64,000 bases of DNA from Microbacterium sp. XT11 (GCF_001513675.1 NZ_CP013859.1:2853081-2917080), one strand, 5' to 3'. Counted from the first letter of the stretch, positions 38,487 to 47,540 are shown. A program made the numbers and translations. Notes: generated from the letters alone by a model not told the origin.

Positions 38487-38509
38487 TAACACGCCAACTG
38501 TTGCATCAG
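38487..38509. promoter_or_regulatory. TetR operator copy A
   Basis: This 23-bp element shares 15 positions with copy B, including the core CGnCAACTG and outer TAA and AG. It overlaps the -35 of the efflux promoter and lies 11 bp from the tetR start, so one bound dimer could control both genes. Confidence 0.6.
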
Positions 38510-38529
38510 CACTTTCGAGCATCTACTCT
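38501..38529 (+). promoter_or_regulatory. Promoter of the DHA2 efflux gene
   Basis: TTGCAT and TACTCT are separated by 17 bp on the plus strand. The -35 lies in operator A, and the start point falls in operator B. Confidence 0.6.
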
Positions 38530-38552
38530 TAATGCGTCAACTGACGCGTTAG
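38530..38552. promoter_or_regulatory. TetR operator copy B
   Basis: The inner AATGCGTCAA-CTGACGCGTT is a near-perfect palindrome (two mismatched pairs) covering the predicted transcription start of the efflux gene. The centre lies 43 bp from operator A, about four helical turns. Confidence 0.7.
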
Positions 38553-38560
38553 GGGCTGTG

Positions 38561-40153
38561 ATGCAGGGCAAGAGTGATATCGAGAACTCGTCGCGACGCT
38601 GGTGGGTGCTGGGGGTGCTGGTGCTGAGTCTGCTCGTGGTGCAACTCGACACCACGATTCTGGGCGTGGCCGTGCAGCGGCTCTCACAGCCCGCACCGGA
38701 TGGCCTCGGACTCACGCAGGGCGAGTTGCTGTGGGCGATCAATGCCTACACGCTGGTGATGGCGGGGATGCTGCTCACGACGGGGGCGTTGGCGGATCGG
38801 CTGGGGCGCAAGCGGGTCCTGCTGGGCGGGTTGGCGCTGTTCGGCATCGCCTCACTCTGGTGCGCGTTCTCCGCCAGCGGGCCGATGCTGATCGCGGGCC
38901 GCGCGGTGCTGGGCCTCGCGGCGGCGTTGGTGACCCCGACTACGTTGGCCATCATCACGCAGGTCTTCAGCAAGGAGGACCGTCCGCGAGCCATCGGCAT
39001 CTGGTCCGGCGGTGTCGGTGTTGCCGTCGCGGTCGGGCCGATCGTCGGCGGGCTGCTGCTGGACCATCTGTGGTGGGGCTCGATCTTCCTCGTCAACGTG
39101 CCCGTGGTCGCCGTCGCCGTCGCGGCCATGGCGGTGATCGTTCCCGAGTCCCGCAACCCGAGACCTGGCCGCTTCGACGTTCCGGGCGTGCTGCTGTCGC
39201 TGCTCGGGTTGGCGCTGCTGGTGAACGGCATCATCGAGGGTGGGGACACCGGCGACTGGGCGAACCCGCGCGTCTGGCTGGTCGCGCTGGGTGGGGTGCT
39301 CATTCTCGTCGTGTTCGTGGCCTGGGAGTGTCGCGCGGCCGCACCCCTCTTGCCACTGGACTGGTTCCGGTCCCGTACGTTCACCGGATCGATCGCGGTG
39401 ATGACGCTGGCGTTCTTCGCGATGCTCGGCGTCACCTTCACCATCGCGTTCTATCTGCTCAGCCTTCGCCGCCTGAGTGTGTTGAACACCGGGTTGCTCC
39501 TGCTGCCGCTGGCTCTGGCACAGCTCACGCTCTCGGCGTGGACTCCCGCGGTGGCGAGGCGATTCGGCGCGCGCGTCACCGGAGGCCTCGGGATGCTGCT
39601 GCTGACCACCGCGCTGCTGTTGTTCGCCTCATTCGGCATCGACACTCCGCTGTGGATACCAGGCATCGCGTTGTTCCTCATCGGCACCGGAATCGCGTTC
39701 ATCATGCCCTCGGCCTCCGCCGCGATCATGGCATCAGTGCCGAAGGAACGCGCCGGATCGGCATCCGCGACCAGCACCGCGTTCCGGCAGGTCGGTGGAG
39801 CGCTCGGCACCGCTGCACTCGGTGCCGTGCTCACCGGCGTCTACCGCGCACAGATCGCCGGACACCTCGACGCTGTGCCTGCGGCGCTGCGCGATGTGGC
39901 CGCCTCATCCATTCAGGCCACCCAAGCCATTCTCGAAAGCGTCGACCGGCAGCTGCCCGAGGCCTCAGCGATTGCCGCGGCATCCGACGAAGCGTTCATC
40001 GCCGGATTTCACGCCTCTTCGGTCATCGGTGCCGCGATCGCTCTCCTCGGCGCTCTCCTGGCCGCACTCGTCCTCACGCCACCGCCTCGACCCCACGCCG
40101 ACGATTCGCAGATCGGCGGGGCTGCGACGCAACATGAGCGATTCCGCCCGTGA
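38561..40153 (+). CDS. DHA2-family (14-helix) multidrug efflux MFS transporter
   Basis: A 530-residue drug/proton antiporter of the EmrB/QacA subfamily. Helix 1 carries VVQLDTTILGVAVQRL, the LDxTIVnVAlP motif. MLLTTGALADRLGRKRVLLGG is the conserved loop after helix 2, and about fourteen hydrophobic helices are visible. The ATG at 38561 is chosen, since an upstream in-frame ATG lies in the promoter. The coding sequence stops at 40153, within a few bases of the point where a truncated NTPase gene begins on the other strand. Confidence 0.92.
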   Translation: MQGKSDIENSSRRWWVLGVLVLSLLVVQLDTTILGVAVQRLSQPAPDGLGLTQGELLWAINAYTLVMAGMLLTTGALADRLGRKRVLLGGLALFGIASLWCAFSASGPMLIAGRAVLGLAAALVTPTTLAIITQVFSKEDRPRAIGIWSGGVGVAVAVGPIVGGLLLDHLWWGSIFLVNVPVVAVAVAAMAVIVPESRNPRPGRFDVPGVLLSLLGLALLVNGIIEGGDTGDWANPRVWLVALGGVLILVVFVAWECRAAAPLLPLDWFRSRTFTGSIAVMTLAFFAMLGVTFTIAFYLLSLRRLSVLNTGLLLLPLALAQLTLSAWTPAVARRFGARVTGGLGMLLLTTALLLFASFGIDTPLWIPGIALFLIGTGIAFIMPSASAAIMASVPKERAGSASATSTAFRQVGGALGTAALGAVLTGVYRAQIAGHLDAVPAALRDVAASSIQATQAILESVDRQLPEASAIAAASDEAFIAGFHASSVIGAAIALLGALLAALVLTPPPRPHADDSQIGGAATQHERFRP

Positions 40154-40154
40154 C

Positions 40155-40606
40155 AGAACGAGGACGACCGCCAATAGTGCAGAGGCGCTGATGGCGCGCA
40201 ACTTCTTGAAGCGGCCGATGCGTCGGAACCGAGAGCCAGGCATCTTGACCGGCTCCTCCTGGTAGAGGAGTTGCTTGACGATCTCCTTCTGAATCTGGTT
40301 GGTCTTGGAATCGCCGCCGGGTTCGCCTGGGGCTCCCTCGAACCCGAGGGTGGAGAGCGACACCTGAACGACCTTGTCCTTGTGGTTCTCGGCGACCTTC
40401 TGGAGCACGCTGCTTTTTCCGACTCCGTAGCCACCGGTGAGCGCGATGTTCTTTATGTCGCCAGACCCTGGGCCATTGAGCCCACCGTCAATCGCGTCCA
40501 CGTAGACCTTGTGGCTGTTTCCCTCGTACTTCGGAGTCAGCGCTAGAAGCGGCGACAGGGCCATCCCGCCGGGTGTCTCGGCCGTTGAAGAATCACGAGA
40601 GGCCAT
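40155..40606 (-). pseudogene. 5' fragment of a YobI-like P-loop NTPase gene
   Basis: About 150 codons are preserved: an N-terminus with ALSPLLALTPKYEG, then IKNIALTGGYGVGKSSVLQK (Walker A), a segment with FEGAPGEPGGDSKTNQIQKE, and the start of a membrane helix (ISASALLAVVLVL). YobI-family NTPases are normally very large, with transmembrane helices after this domain. Beyond the helix the frame enters DNA antisense to the efflux gene, so the remaining gene is missing. The ATG overlaps the hsdR stop by 14 bp with GGGGGAGAG upstream, so it was the fourth gene of the restriction operon. Confidence 0.75.
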
Positions 40607-43600
40607 CAGCCGACTCTCCCCCCGCGCTTAGCCCAAAGAACCTTTCGAAGAACGCGCCGAGCTTCTGGATCACGCGTTGCTTCTTCTCGCCGTGGCCGCC
40701 GTCAGCGGAGAACCGCGACACTGGTGGCAGCACCTTTGTGATTGCGGTGCCGCTGGTGCGGATCTGTCCGTCGCGGAACGCGGTCTCGACGAAGACGCGG
40801 GTCTCGTCGGGGCGAAGGTTCTCGTCGGTGATGATCGTCTCGAGTTCGGCCCCGCGCTTGGCTGCGATGAACGCGCGCCATTCCTGGTCGATTTCACCGT
40901 CCACGGAGAGTGAGTCAACGAAGTCCTCGATGAGGTCTTTTTTGTTGCGGAGGGTCGGGCTGGCGTCAACGGCGCGGGAGATCTCAGCGCGGATCTCCTT
41001 ATCGTCGCCGTCGCCGCGTTCGTCGCGGTACTTCTGTACGAGCATGAGGATGTAGTCGACGTTGATCTCGACCTGCTTGATCAGCTCGATCTCGAAGACG
41101 ACGTCGTCGTTGATCTGTTCCTTGTCGGCGTCCTTGTCCTTGCGGAACTCCGCGTACAGGTCGAGGTAGACACTGCGGTAATCCTGACCCTGCCGGTCGG
41201 TGAGGATGGCGCTGCCGGTGAACTCGTCGAACGAGGTCAGGATGTTCTGGAGGCGCAGGATCGCTCCGAACAGCGCAATGAACTCCTTCTGAGCGGCTTC
41301 GCCGATGATCGGCTGCCCGAGCGGGAAGGTACTGAGTAGTTCGGTGACCTTCTCGGCGTAGTCGTTGTAGTACTCGCCATACGGCTTCAGGAGAACGACA
41401 CCGCGGGCGTCCTTGTTGCCGAACAGCGCGATCGCGTCGTTCGTCTCTTCTTCAAGGTCGCGGAAGCTGACGATGTTGCCGTAGGTCTTGACGGAGTTCA
41501 AGATCCGGTTCGTGCGTGAGTACGCCTGGATCAGCCCGTGCGCGCGCAAGTTCTTGTCGACGAACAGGGTGTTCAGGGTGGTGGCGTCGAAGCCGGTGAG
41601 GAACATGTTCACAACGATGACGAGGTCGATCTCGCGGGTCTTGAGTCTGAGCGAGAGGTCCTTGTAGTAGTTCTGGAACCGGTCGGCGGAGGTATCAAAC
41701 GACGTGCCAAACATGTCGTTGTAGTCCTGGATCGCATCTTCCAGGAACGACCGCGCGTCCATACTCAGCGCACCGGTGTCGAAGCCCTCTTCGTCAAGCG
41801 CGCCATCTTCGACGGCGTCGTTCGCACCATAGGAGTAGATCAGGCCGATCTTCAGTCGCTTGTCTGATGGCAGGCTTTCCTGCTGTAGTTGGAAGTGGTT
41901 GTAGTACGTTCGGGCGGCGTCGATGGACGCGGTTGCGAACAGCGCGTTGAAGCCACGCACGCGGCGCTCCCCGAGCGTGTCGTGCTCAGCACGCTTGGTC
42001 TTCTGATCGAAGTGCTCCAGCGTGTACTTCACGATCTCGCTGATTCGCTCCGGTGCCAGCAGCGCCTTCTCGGTGTCAATCGCCGAGACCTGCTTGTCGA
42101 CGACATTGCCAACCTTGATGGTGTTGACGTAGTCGATCCGGAAGGGCAGCACGTTCTTGTCAGTGATCGCATCGACGATCGTGTAGGTGTGCAGCTTCTC
42201 GCCGAACGCCTGCTCGGTGGTCTTCAGCTGCGGGTTCCCGCCACTGCCAGAGTTCGCCGCGAAGATAGGCGTGCCTGTGAAACCGAACAGGTTGTACCGC
42301 TTGAAGGCCTTGGTGATCGCAGTATGCATGTCACCGAACTGCGACCGGTGGCACTCGTCGAAGATGATCACCACGTGCCCGTCGTAGATCGCATGCCCCT
42401 TGTTCGCGGCGATGAACGTCGAGAGCTTCTGGATCGTCGTGATGATGATCCGCGCACCCGGATCCTCAAGTTGTTTCTTCAGCACCGCGGTCGAGGCGTT
42501 CGAGTTCGCCGCCCCCTTCTCGAAACGGTCGTACTCGCGCATCGTCTGATAGTCGAGGTCCTTGCGGTCCACGACGAACAGCACCTTGTCGACGCTCGGC
42601 AGCTTCGACGCGAGCTGCGCAGCCTTGAACGATGTCAGGGTCTTACCGGAGCCGGTGGTGTGCCACACGTAGCCGCCCGCGGCGACGGTGCCGAGGGTCT
42701 TGTAGTTCGTGGAGATGTCGATCTTCTGCAGAATTCGCTCCGTCGCCACGATCTGGTACGGGCGCATCACCAACAGCATCCGATCAGCCGTCAGCACGCA
42801 GTACTTCGTCAGGATGTTCAGCAGCGCGTGCTTGGCGAAGAACGTCTTCGCAAACGCAGACAGATCCTGGATCGGCTTGTTCTGCGCATCCGCCCACCAC
42901 GACGTGAACTCGAAACTATTCGACGTCTTCCGCACCCGCTTCGAACCGGCTGCCTCACTCAAGTGCTGGCGACGTGTGGTGTTGGAATAGTACTTCGTCA
43001 GCGTGCCGTTGCTGATCACGAACAACTGCACATACTCGAAGAGCCCGGAGCCTGCCCAGAAGCTGTCGCGCTGGTACCGGTCGATCTGGTTGAACGCCTC
43101 ACGGATATCCACGCCGCGACGCTTCAGCTCGATGTGTACAATCGGCAGGCCGTTCACCAGCACCGTCACGTCGTACCGGTTCGAACGAGCAGAGCCACCT
43201 TCGCTCTGGCCGATCTCATACTGGTTGATCACCTGCAGACGATTGTTGTGAATGTTCTGCTTATCGATCAGCAGGATGTTCTTCACCGAACCGTCGTCAC
43301 GCTTCAACAGCTGAACGTGATCCTCCTGGATCCGTACTGTCTTCTCGACGATGGTGTCGTTGCTGCTAGCGATCCGCTCCGAAAAGAACTGCTCCCACTC
43401 AGCGTCGGAGAACGTCACCGAGTTCAACGCCTCAAGCTGAGCACGCAGGTTCGCCACCAGCTGCGTTTCCGACGTGATCGGCAGATACTCGTACGCCTGC
43501 GACTCAAGCAGCCGGATCAGCTCACGCTCAAGCTCCGCCTCCGACTGATACGAACCAGCACCCACCGCGTCAGGGATGTACTCGGCAACAACCGTGCTCT

Positions 43601-43649
43601 CAGACGACACGGCGATCGGATCATACTTACGAGGAGTCACATCACTCAT
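40593..43649 (-). CDS. hsdR: Type I restriction endonuclease subunit R (HsdR)
   Basis: The motor and nuclease subunit, 1018 residues. The N-terminal PD-(D/E)xK nuclease region has VTVLVNGLPIVHIELKRRG around residue 185. Superfamily 2 helicase motifs follow: TTGSGKTLTSF (Walker A), IIFDECHRSQ (DEAD-like), FTGTPIF (motif III) and SRTNRI (motif VI). It translocates DNA and cuts away from the recognition site when HsdMS find unmethylated targets. It overlaps hsdS by 4 bp. No frame disruption is seen, so the enzyme should be active. Confidence 0.96.
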   Translation of the reverse strand: MSDVTPRKYDPIAVSSESTVVAEYIPDAVGAGSYQSEAELERELIRLLESQAYEYLPITSETQLVANLRAQLEALNSVTFSDAEWEQFFSERIASSNDTIVEKTVRIQEDHVQLLKRDDGSVKNILLIDKQNIHNNRLQVINQYEIGQSEGGSARSNRYDVTVLVNGLPIVHIELKRRGVDIREAFNQIDRYQRDSFWAGSGLFEYVQLFVISNGTLTKYYSNTTRRQHLSEAAGSKRVRKTSNSFEFTSWWADAQNKPIQDLSAFAKTFFAKHALLNILTKYCVLTADRMLLVMRPYQIVATERILQKIDISTNYKTLGTVAAGGYVWHTTGSGKTLTSFKAAQLASKLPSVDKVLFVVDRKDLDYQTMREYDRFEKGAANSNASTAVLKKQLEDPGARIIITTIQKLSTFIAANKGHAIYDGHVVIIFDECHRSQFGDMHTAITKAFKRYNLFGFTGTPIFAANSGSGGNPQLKTTEQAFGEKLHTYTIVDAITDKNVLPFRIDYVNTIKVGNVVDKQVSAIDTEKALLAPERISEIVKYTLEHFDQKTKRAEHDTLGERRVRGFNALFATASIDAARTYYNHFQLQQESLPSDKRLKIGLIYSYGANDAVEDGALDEEGFDTGALSMDARSFLEDAIQDYNDMFGTSFDTSADRFQNYYKDLSLRLKTREIDLVIVVNMFLTGFDATTLNTLFVDKNLRAHGLIQAYSRTNRILNSVKTYGNIVSFRDLEEETNDAIALFGNKDARGVVLLKPYGEYYNDYAEKVTELLSTFPLGQPIIGEAAQKEFIALFGAILRLQNILTSFDEFTGSAILTDRQGQDYRSVYLDLYAEFRKDKDADKEQINDDVVFEIELIKQVEINVDYILMLVQKYRDERGDGDDKEIRAEISRAVDASPTLRNKKDLIEDFVDSLSVDGEIDQEWRAFIAAKRGAELETIITDENLRPDETRVFVETAFRDGQIRTSGTAITKVLPPVSRFSADGGHGEKKQRVIQKLGAFFERFFGLSAGGESADGLS

Positions 43650-44833
43650 GCGGCAGCCTCCTCGAAGGTGAGCAGCGTGTCGCGGTAGTACTCGTACTGC
43701 TTACGTCGCGCGGCAAGCTCGGCCGGGAGACCAAAGCTCAGATCGTTCACAAGAGCATCGAACTTGTTAAGGATTCTGGCAATCCGCTGCTGCTCTTCAA
43801 TGGATGGAAGTGTAATTTGTATCTTTGAGAAGTCGCTCTTGTTAATGATCGGCATTGTTCCGCCAGCCCGCTCTCCCTGCGCCCGAATCTTGCTGCGCAT
43901 TGAGGTAAGAACGTGGAACACAAAATCCGCATCGACTCCGGGATTGAGAGTAAGGGAGTTGATCTGTTGGTTTGTTACGCACGCATTCGCATTAAGCACT
44001 GTCTTACCCATATCGGCACCAATACAGGTCACTAGCAACGAATTTTCAGGGACGATAGCTTTCGAAAGTGCTTCTGCCCCCGCATTGGAGAGTCGACGGG
44101 CGGGGCTTTGAACCCGTTTCATACCGTTCTTGATGTCAGACGGCGTGACGAAATCGAGATGGTTACCCCACGCGGAAGAGTCGGAGGACTTCGGTGTTCG
44201 TCCAGTCACGATTCGACCAAGCTCGCCTAGCTCTACTTGCTGACCAAGCGCTGCTGCGTCAGCGAGCAGCTCTGCTCGGTAGTGTTCGTACTGGCGGCGT
44301 CGGGCTTCCAGCTCCGCTTCCAGCTCCGCTTCCAGCTCCGCTTCCAGCTGAGTGAACTGGTCCAATACTCGCACGATCTCCCGCTGCACCTCGAGAGGCG
44401 GCACCGGAACCTGAAATCCGGAATAGATACCGATCCATTGCCGCGCGTGGTCTTGCGGCTCGTAGCGAATCGTCTGCATTACGTAATAGATGTACCGCAA
44501 ACTGGCGCGACCCGCCTCTTTTGGCGTTAGCATCTTCATGGCCGAGGACTTGGCCTTAAAGGGAAAATCGACCCATTTGAATGCGGTCGTGAAATCGTCG
44601 AAGATAATCACCGGAGTTGCGGTCGATGCCGGATAAATGCCGTTCGTTTCGTCGGTTCGGCCAAGGACGAACGTCTGGCCTGCCGTGAGAACTGGCGTGG
44701 CGTAGGAGTCGCTGTATGCGGTTGAGTCGACGAGGTACTTAGTCGGCTGCTCATACGCGAGCAGCTTCCCGAGTTCCACGAACTCAACCCCTTCCGGGCA
44801 GAGTTCCGCGATCAGGTCGTCGATCCGGCTCAC
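43646..44833 (-). CDS. hsdS: Type I restriction-modification specificity subunit S (HsdS)
   Basis: This subunit sets DNA target recognition for both methylation and cleavage. The 395-residue protein has target-recognition domain 1 (about residues 1-135), a central conserved helix with the LEAE repeat (about 160-178), domain 2 (about 195-345) and a C-terminal conserved helix with IEEQQRIARILNKFDALV. The GTG at 44833 forms a GTGA overlap with hsdM; the longer frame is out-of-frame hsdM sequence. Both recognition domains are visibly AT-richer than the surroundings, as expected of horizontally exchanged cassettes. Confidence 0.95.
   Translation of the reverse strand: MSRIDDLIAELCPEGVEFVELGKLLAYEQPTKYLVDSTAYSDSYATPVLTAGQTFVLGRTDETNGIYPASTATPVIIFDDFTTAFKWVDFPFKAKSSAMKMLTPKEAGRASLRYIYYVMQTIRYEPQDHARQWIGIYSGFQVPVPPLEVQREIVRVLDQFTQLEAELEAELEAELEARRRQYEHYRAELLADAAALGQQVELGELGRIVTGRTPKSSDSSAWGNHLDFVTPSDIKNGMKRVQSPARRLSNAGAEALSKAIVPENSLLVTCIGADMGKTVLNANACVTNQQINSLTLNPGVDADFVFHVLTSMRSKIRAQGERAGGTMPIINKSDFSKIQITLPSIEEQQRIARILNKFDALVNDLSFGLPAELAARRKQYEYYRDTLLTFEEAAA
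44305..44352 (-). repeat. Four 12-bp repeats in the hsdS spacer region
   Basis: Plus-strand unit CTTCCAGCTCCG occurs three times exactly and once as CTTCCAGCTGAG. On the coding strand this encodes LEAE three times and a closing LEAR, in the helix joining the two recognition domains. The repeat is in frame, so gain or loss of a unit keeps the gene open. Confidence 0.95.
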
Positions 44834-46398
44834 TTCGTGCCCTCCAGGTCGGCGACGATTTCGTCGATGGAGGTGCGGAGTTCTTGCTGGCGGGCGACGA
44901 TGCGGGCGATCTCGGCGTTCAGTTCGGTGATGTCGATGACTTCGCGGGTGTCTTCTTGCTCGACGTAGCTGGACACGGCGATGTTGTAGTCGTTGGCGGC
45001 GATGTCTTCGTTCGACACGAGCGTCGCGACATGGTCGACGCTTTCGCGGGTGGTGAAGGTGTCGAGGATGTGCTGCTGGTTGGCTTCGGTGAGCTTGTTC
45101 TTGTTGCCGACGCGTTTGAATTCGGCGGATGCGTCGATGAAGAGCACTGCGTTGTCGGTCTTGGATTTCTTGAGCACGATGATGCAGGTCGCGATCGTCG
45201 TACCGAAGAACAAGTCCGGCGGCAGCTGGATGACGGCATCCACATAGTTGTTGTCGATGAGGTACTTGCGGATCTTGCGTTCCGCGCCGCCGCGATACAG
45301 CACACCCGGGAACTCGACGATCGCCGCGGTGCCGTTCACGGCGAGCCACGACAGGATGTGCATCGTGAACGCGAGGTCGGCCTTCGACTTCGGTGCGAGC
45401 ACACCAGCTGGTGCGAAGCGCGGGTCGTTGATCAGCAGCGGGTTCGCGTCGCCGTCCCACTTGATCGAGTACGGCGGGTTGGAGACGATCGCCTCGAACG
45501 GTTCGTCGTCCCAGTGGGCGGGGTCGATGAGGGTGTCACCGTGGGCGATGTTGAACTTCTCGTAGTTCACGTCGTGCAGGAACATGTTGATCCTGGCGAG
45601 GTTGTAGGTGGTCAGGTTGATCTCCTGGCCGTAGAAGCCCTGTCGCACGTTGTCTTTGCCGAGGACTTTCGCGAACTTCAGCAGCAGCGACCCTGAACCA
45701 ACAGCGGGGTCGTAGACCTTGTTGACCTGCGTCTTGCCGACCACGGTGATACGGGCGAGCAGCTCGGAGACTTCCTGCGGCGTGTAGTACTCGCCACCAG
45801 ACTTCCCGGCGCTGGAGGCATACATCTGCATGAGGTACTCGTACGCGTCACCGAACAGGTCGATCGAGTTGTCCTCGAAGTTCCCCAGCGGCAGGGCACC
45901 AATCGCATCCAGCAGCTTCACCAGCTTCTCGTTGCGCTTGGCGACAGTGCCGCCGAGCTTCGAGCTGTTGACATCGAGGTCATCGAACAGGCCTTTGAGG
46001 TCGTCTTCGGCGTCGGTGCCGACGGCGGAGCCTTCGATGTTCTTGAAGACCCGTGCGAGAGTTTCGTTGAGGTTGGCGTCGTTGGCAGCACGCCTTCGGA
46101 CGTTCTGGAACAGCTCGGACGGGAGGATATAGAAACCCTTCTCCTCGACCGTCTCCTTGCGTCCGAACTCTGCCTGGGCGTCGCCGAGTTGGGCATAGTC
46201 GAAGCCCGGGTCGCCTGCTTCGCGTTCGCTCTTGTTGATGTAGGCGGTGAGGTTCTCGGAGATGAACCGGTAGAACAGCATGCCGAGCACGTACGACTTG
46301 AAGTCCCAGCCGTCGACAGAGCCGCGGAGGTCGTTCGCGATGCGCCAGATGGTCTTGTGCAGTTCGGCGCGCTGTCCTTCTTTGGTGGTCGGTGCCAT
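44830..46398 (-). CDS. hsdM: Type I restriction-modification DNA methyltransferase (HsdM)
   Basis: An N6-adenine methyltransferase subunit, 522 residues. The N-terminal HsdM helical domain includes WRIANDLRGSVDGWDFK and FYRFISENLTAYI. The catalytic domain has VYDPAVGSGSLLLKF for cofactor binding and SNPPYSIKW as the (N/D)PPY catalytic motif. With HsdS it forms the M2S1 methylase that protects host DNA. It is the first gene of the operon, and AGGAGA precedes the ATG. The 210 bp upstream contain a CATGC-GCG-GCATG palindrome at 46487-46499 but no clear promoter. Confidence 0.96.
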   Translation of the reverse strand: MAPTTKEGQRAELHKTIWRIANDLRGSVDGWDFKSYVLGMLFYRFISENLTAYINKSEREAGDPGFDYAQLGDAQAEFGRKETVEEKGFYILPSELFQNVRRRAANDANLNETLARVFKNIEGSAVGTDAEDDLKGLFDDLDVNSSKLGGTVAKRNEKLVKLLDAIGALPLGNFEDNSIDLFGDAYEYLMQMYASSAGKSGGEYYTPQEVSELLARITVVGKTQVNKVYDPAVGSGSLLLKFAKVLGKDNVRQGFYGQEINLTTYNLARINMFLHDVNYEKFNIAHGDTLIDPAHWDDEPFEAIVSNPPYSIKWDGDANPLLINDPRFAPAGVLAPKSKADLAFTMHILSWLAVNGTAAIVEFPGVLYRGGAERKIRKYLIDNNYVDAVIQLPPDLFFGTTIATCIIVLKKSKTDNAVLFIDASAEFKRVGNKNKLTEANQQHILDTFTTRESVDHVATLVSNEDIAANDYNIAVSSYVEQEDTREVIDITELNAEIARIVARQQELRTSIDEIVADLEGTK

Positions 46399-46608
46399 GT
46401 GTTCGTCTCCTGCGCCTGGGCGCGTCTTAAGTTATGGTTACGGGCTACCCTCACCGTAGCGCCAGGCACTGACATCGGTCGGGTGCCATGCGCGGCATGA
46501 GGCTGAGGGGCGATGCAGCCGGGAGCATGTGTCGCGTCGACCGGGCACTGCGATCTACCTGTGATTATCTCATGACCTGGCCTTTTCGAGAAGACCCTGT
46601 GGCCTCGG

Positions 46609-46813
46609 TCAGGCGTCACAGCTCCAGGCGAAGCCGTTGAAGAGGCCACCGTGGACGTCACGCAGGGTGAGGGTCGTGGTGCCTCGGGCGTCGAGCTGGA
46701 CGCGGTTGTAGTCGTTGGCGGCGTGTGGGCGGGCGAACGGGCTTGTTCCCTCGAACTTCCAGATACTGGCGGGCTGGTCCCCGATGAACCCTATGCGGAT
46801 GGTGAACAGCAGT
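46609..46813 (-). pseudogene. Orphan C-terminal gene fragment cut by the IS element
   Basis: About 67 codons run from the IS end to a TGA, including FTIRIGFIGDQPASIWKFEG and ending LFNGFAWSCDA. The start of the gene is absent, and the frame upstream is IS sequence. I do not recognise the family. It shows that something other than hsdM once occupied this side of the insertion. Confidence 0.5.
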
Positions 46814-46826
46814 TGGGCCGCCCCCT

Positions 46827-47540
46827 TCATTCGGTCCGGACGCTCTGTGAGTCGTCGGTTTCCATTTGATGGTTGCACTGCCGAGCGTACTCGACTGGGG
46901 GTAAGTAGCCGAGCGAGGAGTGCCGGCGGTGATGGTTGTACTCGTCCTTCCAGTCGCCGACCACGACCTGCGCGTGCAGCAGCGAGTAGAAGCTGTTGAT
47001 GTTGAGGCACTCGTCACGGAGCCGGCTGTTGAACGACTCGACGTACCCGTTCCGCCACGGCGAGCCCGGTGGGATGTAGGACAGGCCGGTGCGGGTGCCT
47101 GCCCAGTCGGCCATCGCTTCGCTGATGAACTCCGGCCCGTTGTCCGACCTGAGCACCGCCGGGGGCGCCCCGGGCGACGACGAGGTCCTCGAGGTGGGCG
47201 GTGAGTCGGTCGGCGGTAATCGAGCGCTCCACCAGCCCACCGATGCATCAGCCGGTCCACGCGCCGCTTCGACACGGCCAGACCGCGTCGCCGCAGGAGC
47301 GCGGTCATCTTCCGCCGGCCATACATCGACTCCGGCGTCGCCTTCCCGTTCTCATCGACGCGAGCGGCGAGGATCGCGTCGATCACCGCCGCGTCCTCCA
47401 GATCGCGGTTGCTGGGCTGGGCGGTCTTCCAGGACCGATAGGTTCGCGCGGCGACCTTGACGCCCTGCTCCCGCAGGACATCGCAGATCGACTCGACCGC
47501 GCGGCCCTGGGCGCGCCGCTCGTCGATGAACGAGACGATC
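46827..47540 (-). pseudogene. IS3-family transposase orfB with internal deletion and frameshift
   Basis: The first ~100 codons are intact (PKALIVSFIDERRAQGRAVE to VDRLMHRW), in the -1 frame relative to orfA, as expected for programmed frameshifting. At about 47236 the sequence jumps to GLVERSITADRLTAHLEDLV in another frame, losing roughly 70 codons with the first catalytic Asp. An extra C in a C5 run near 47165 shifts the frame again before RSDNGPEFISEA. The C-terminal part with the remaining DDE residues and HHRRHSSLGYLPP is present. The transposase cannot be active. Confidence 0.85.
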
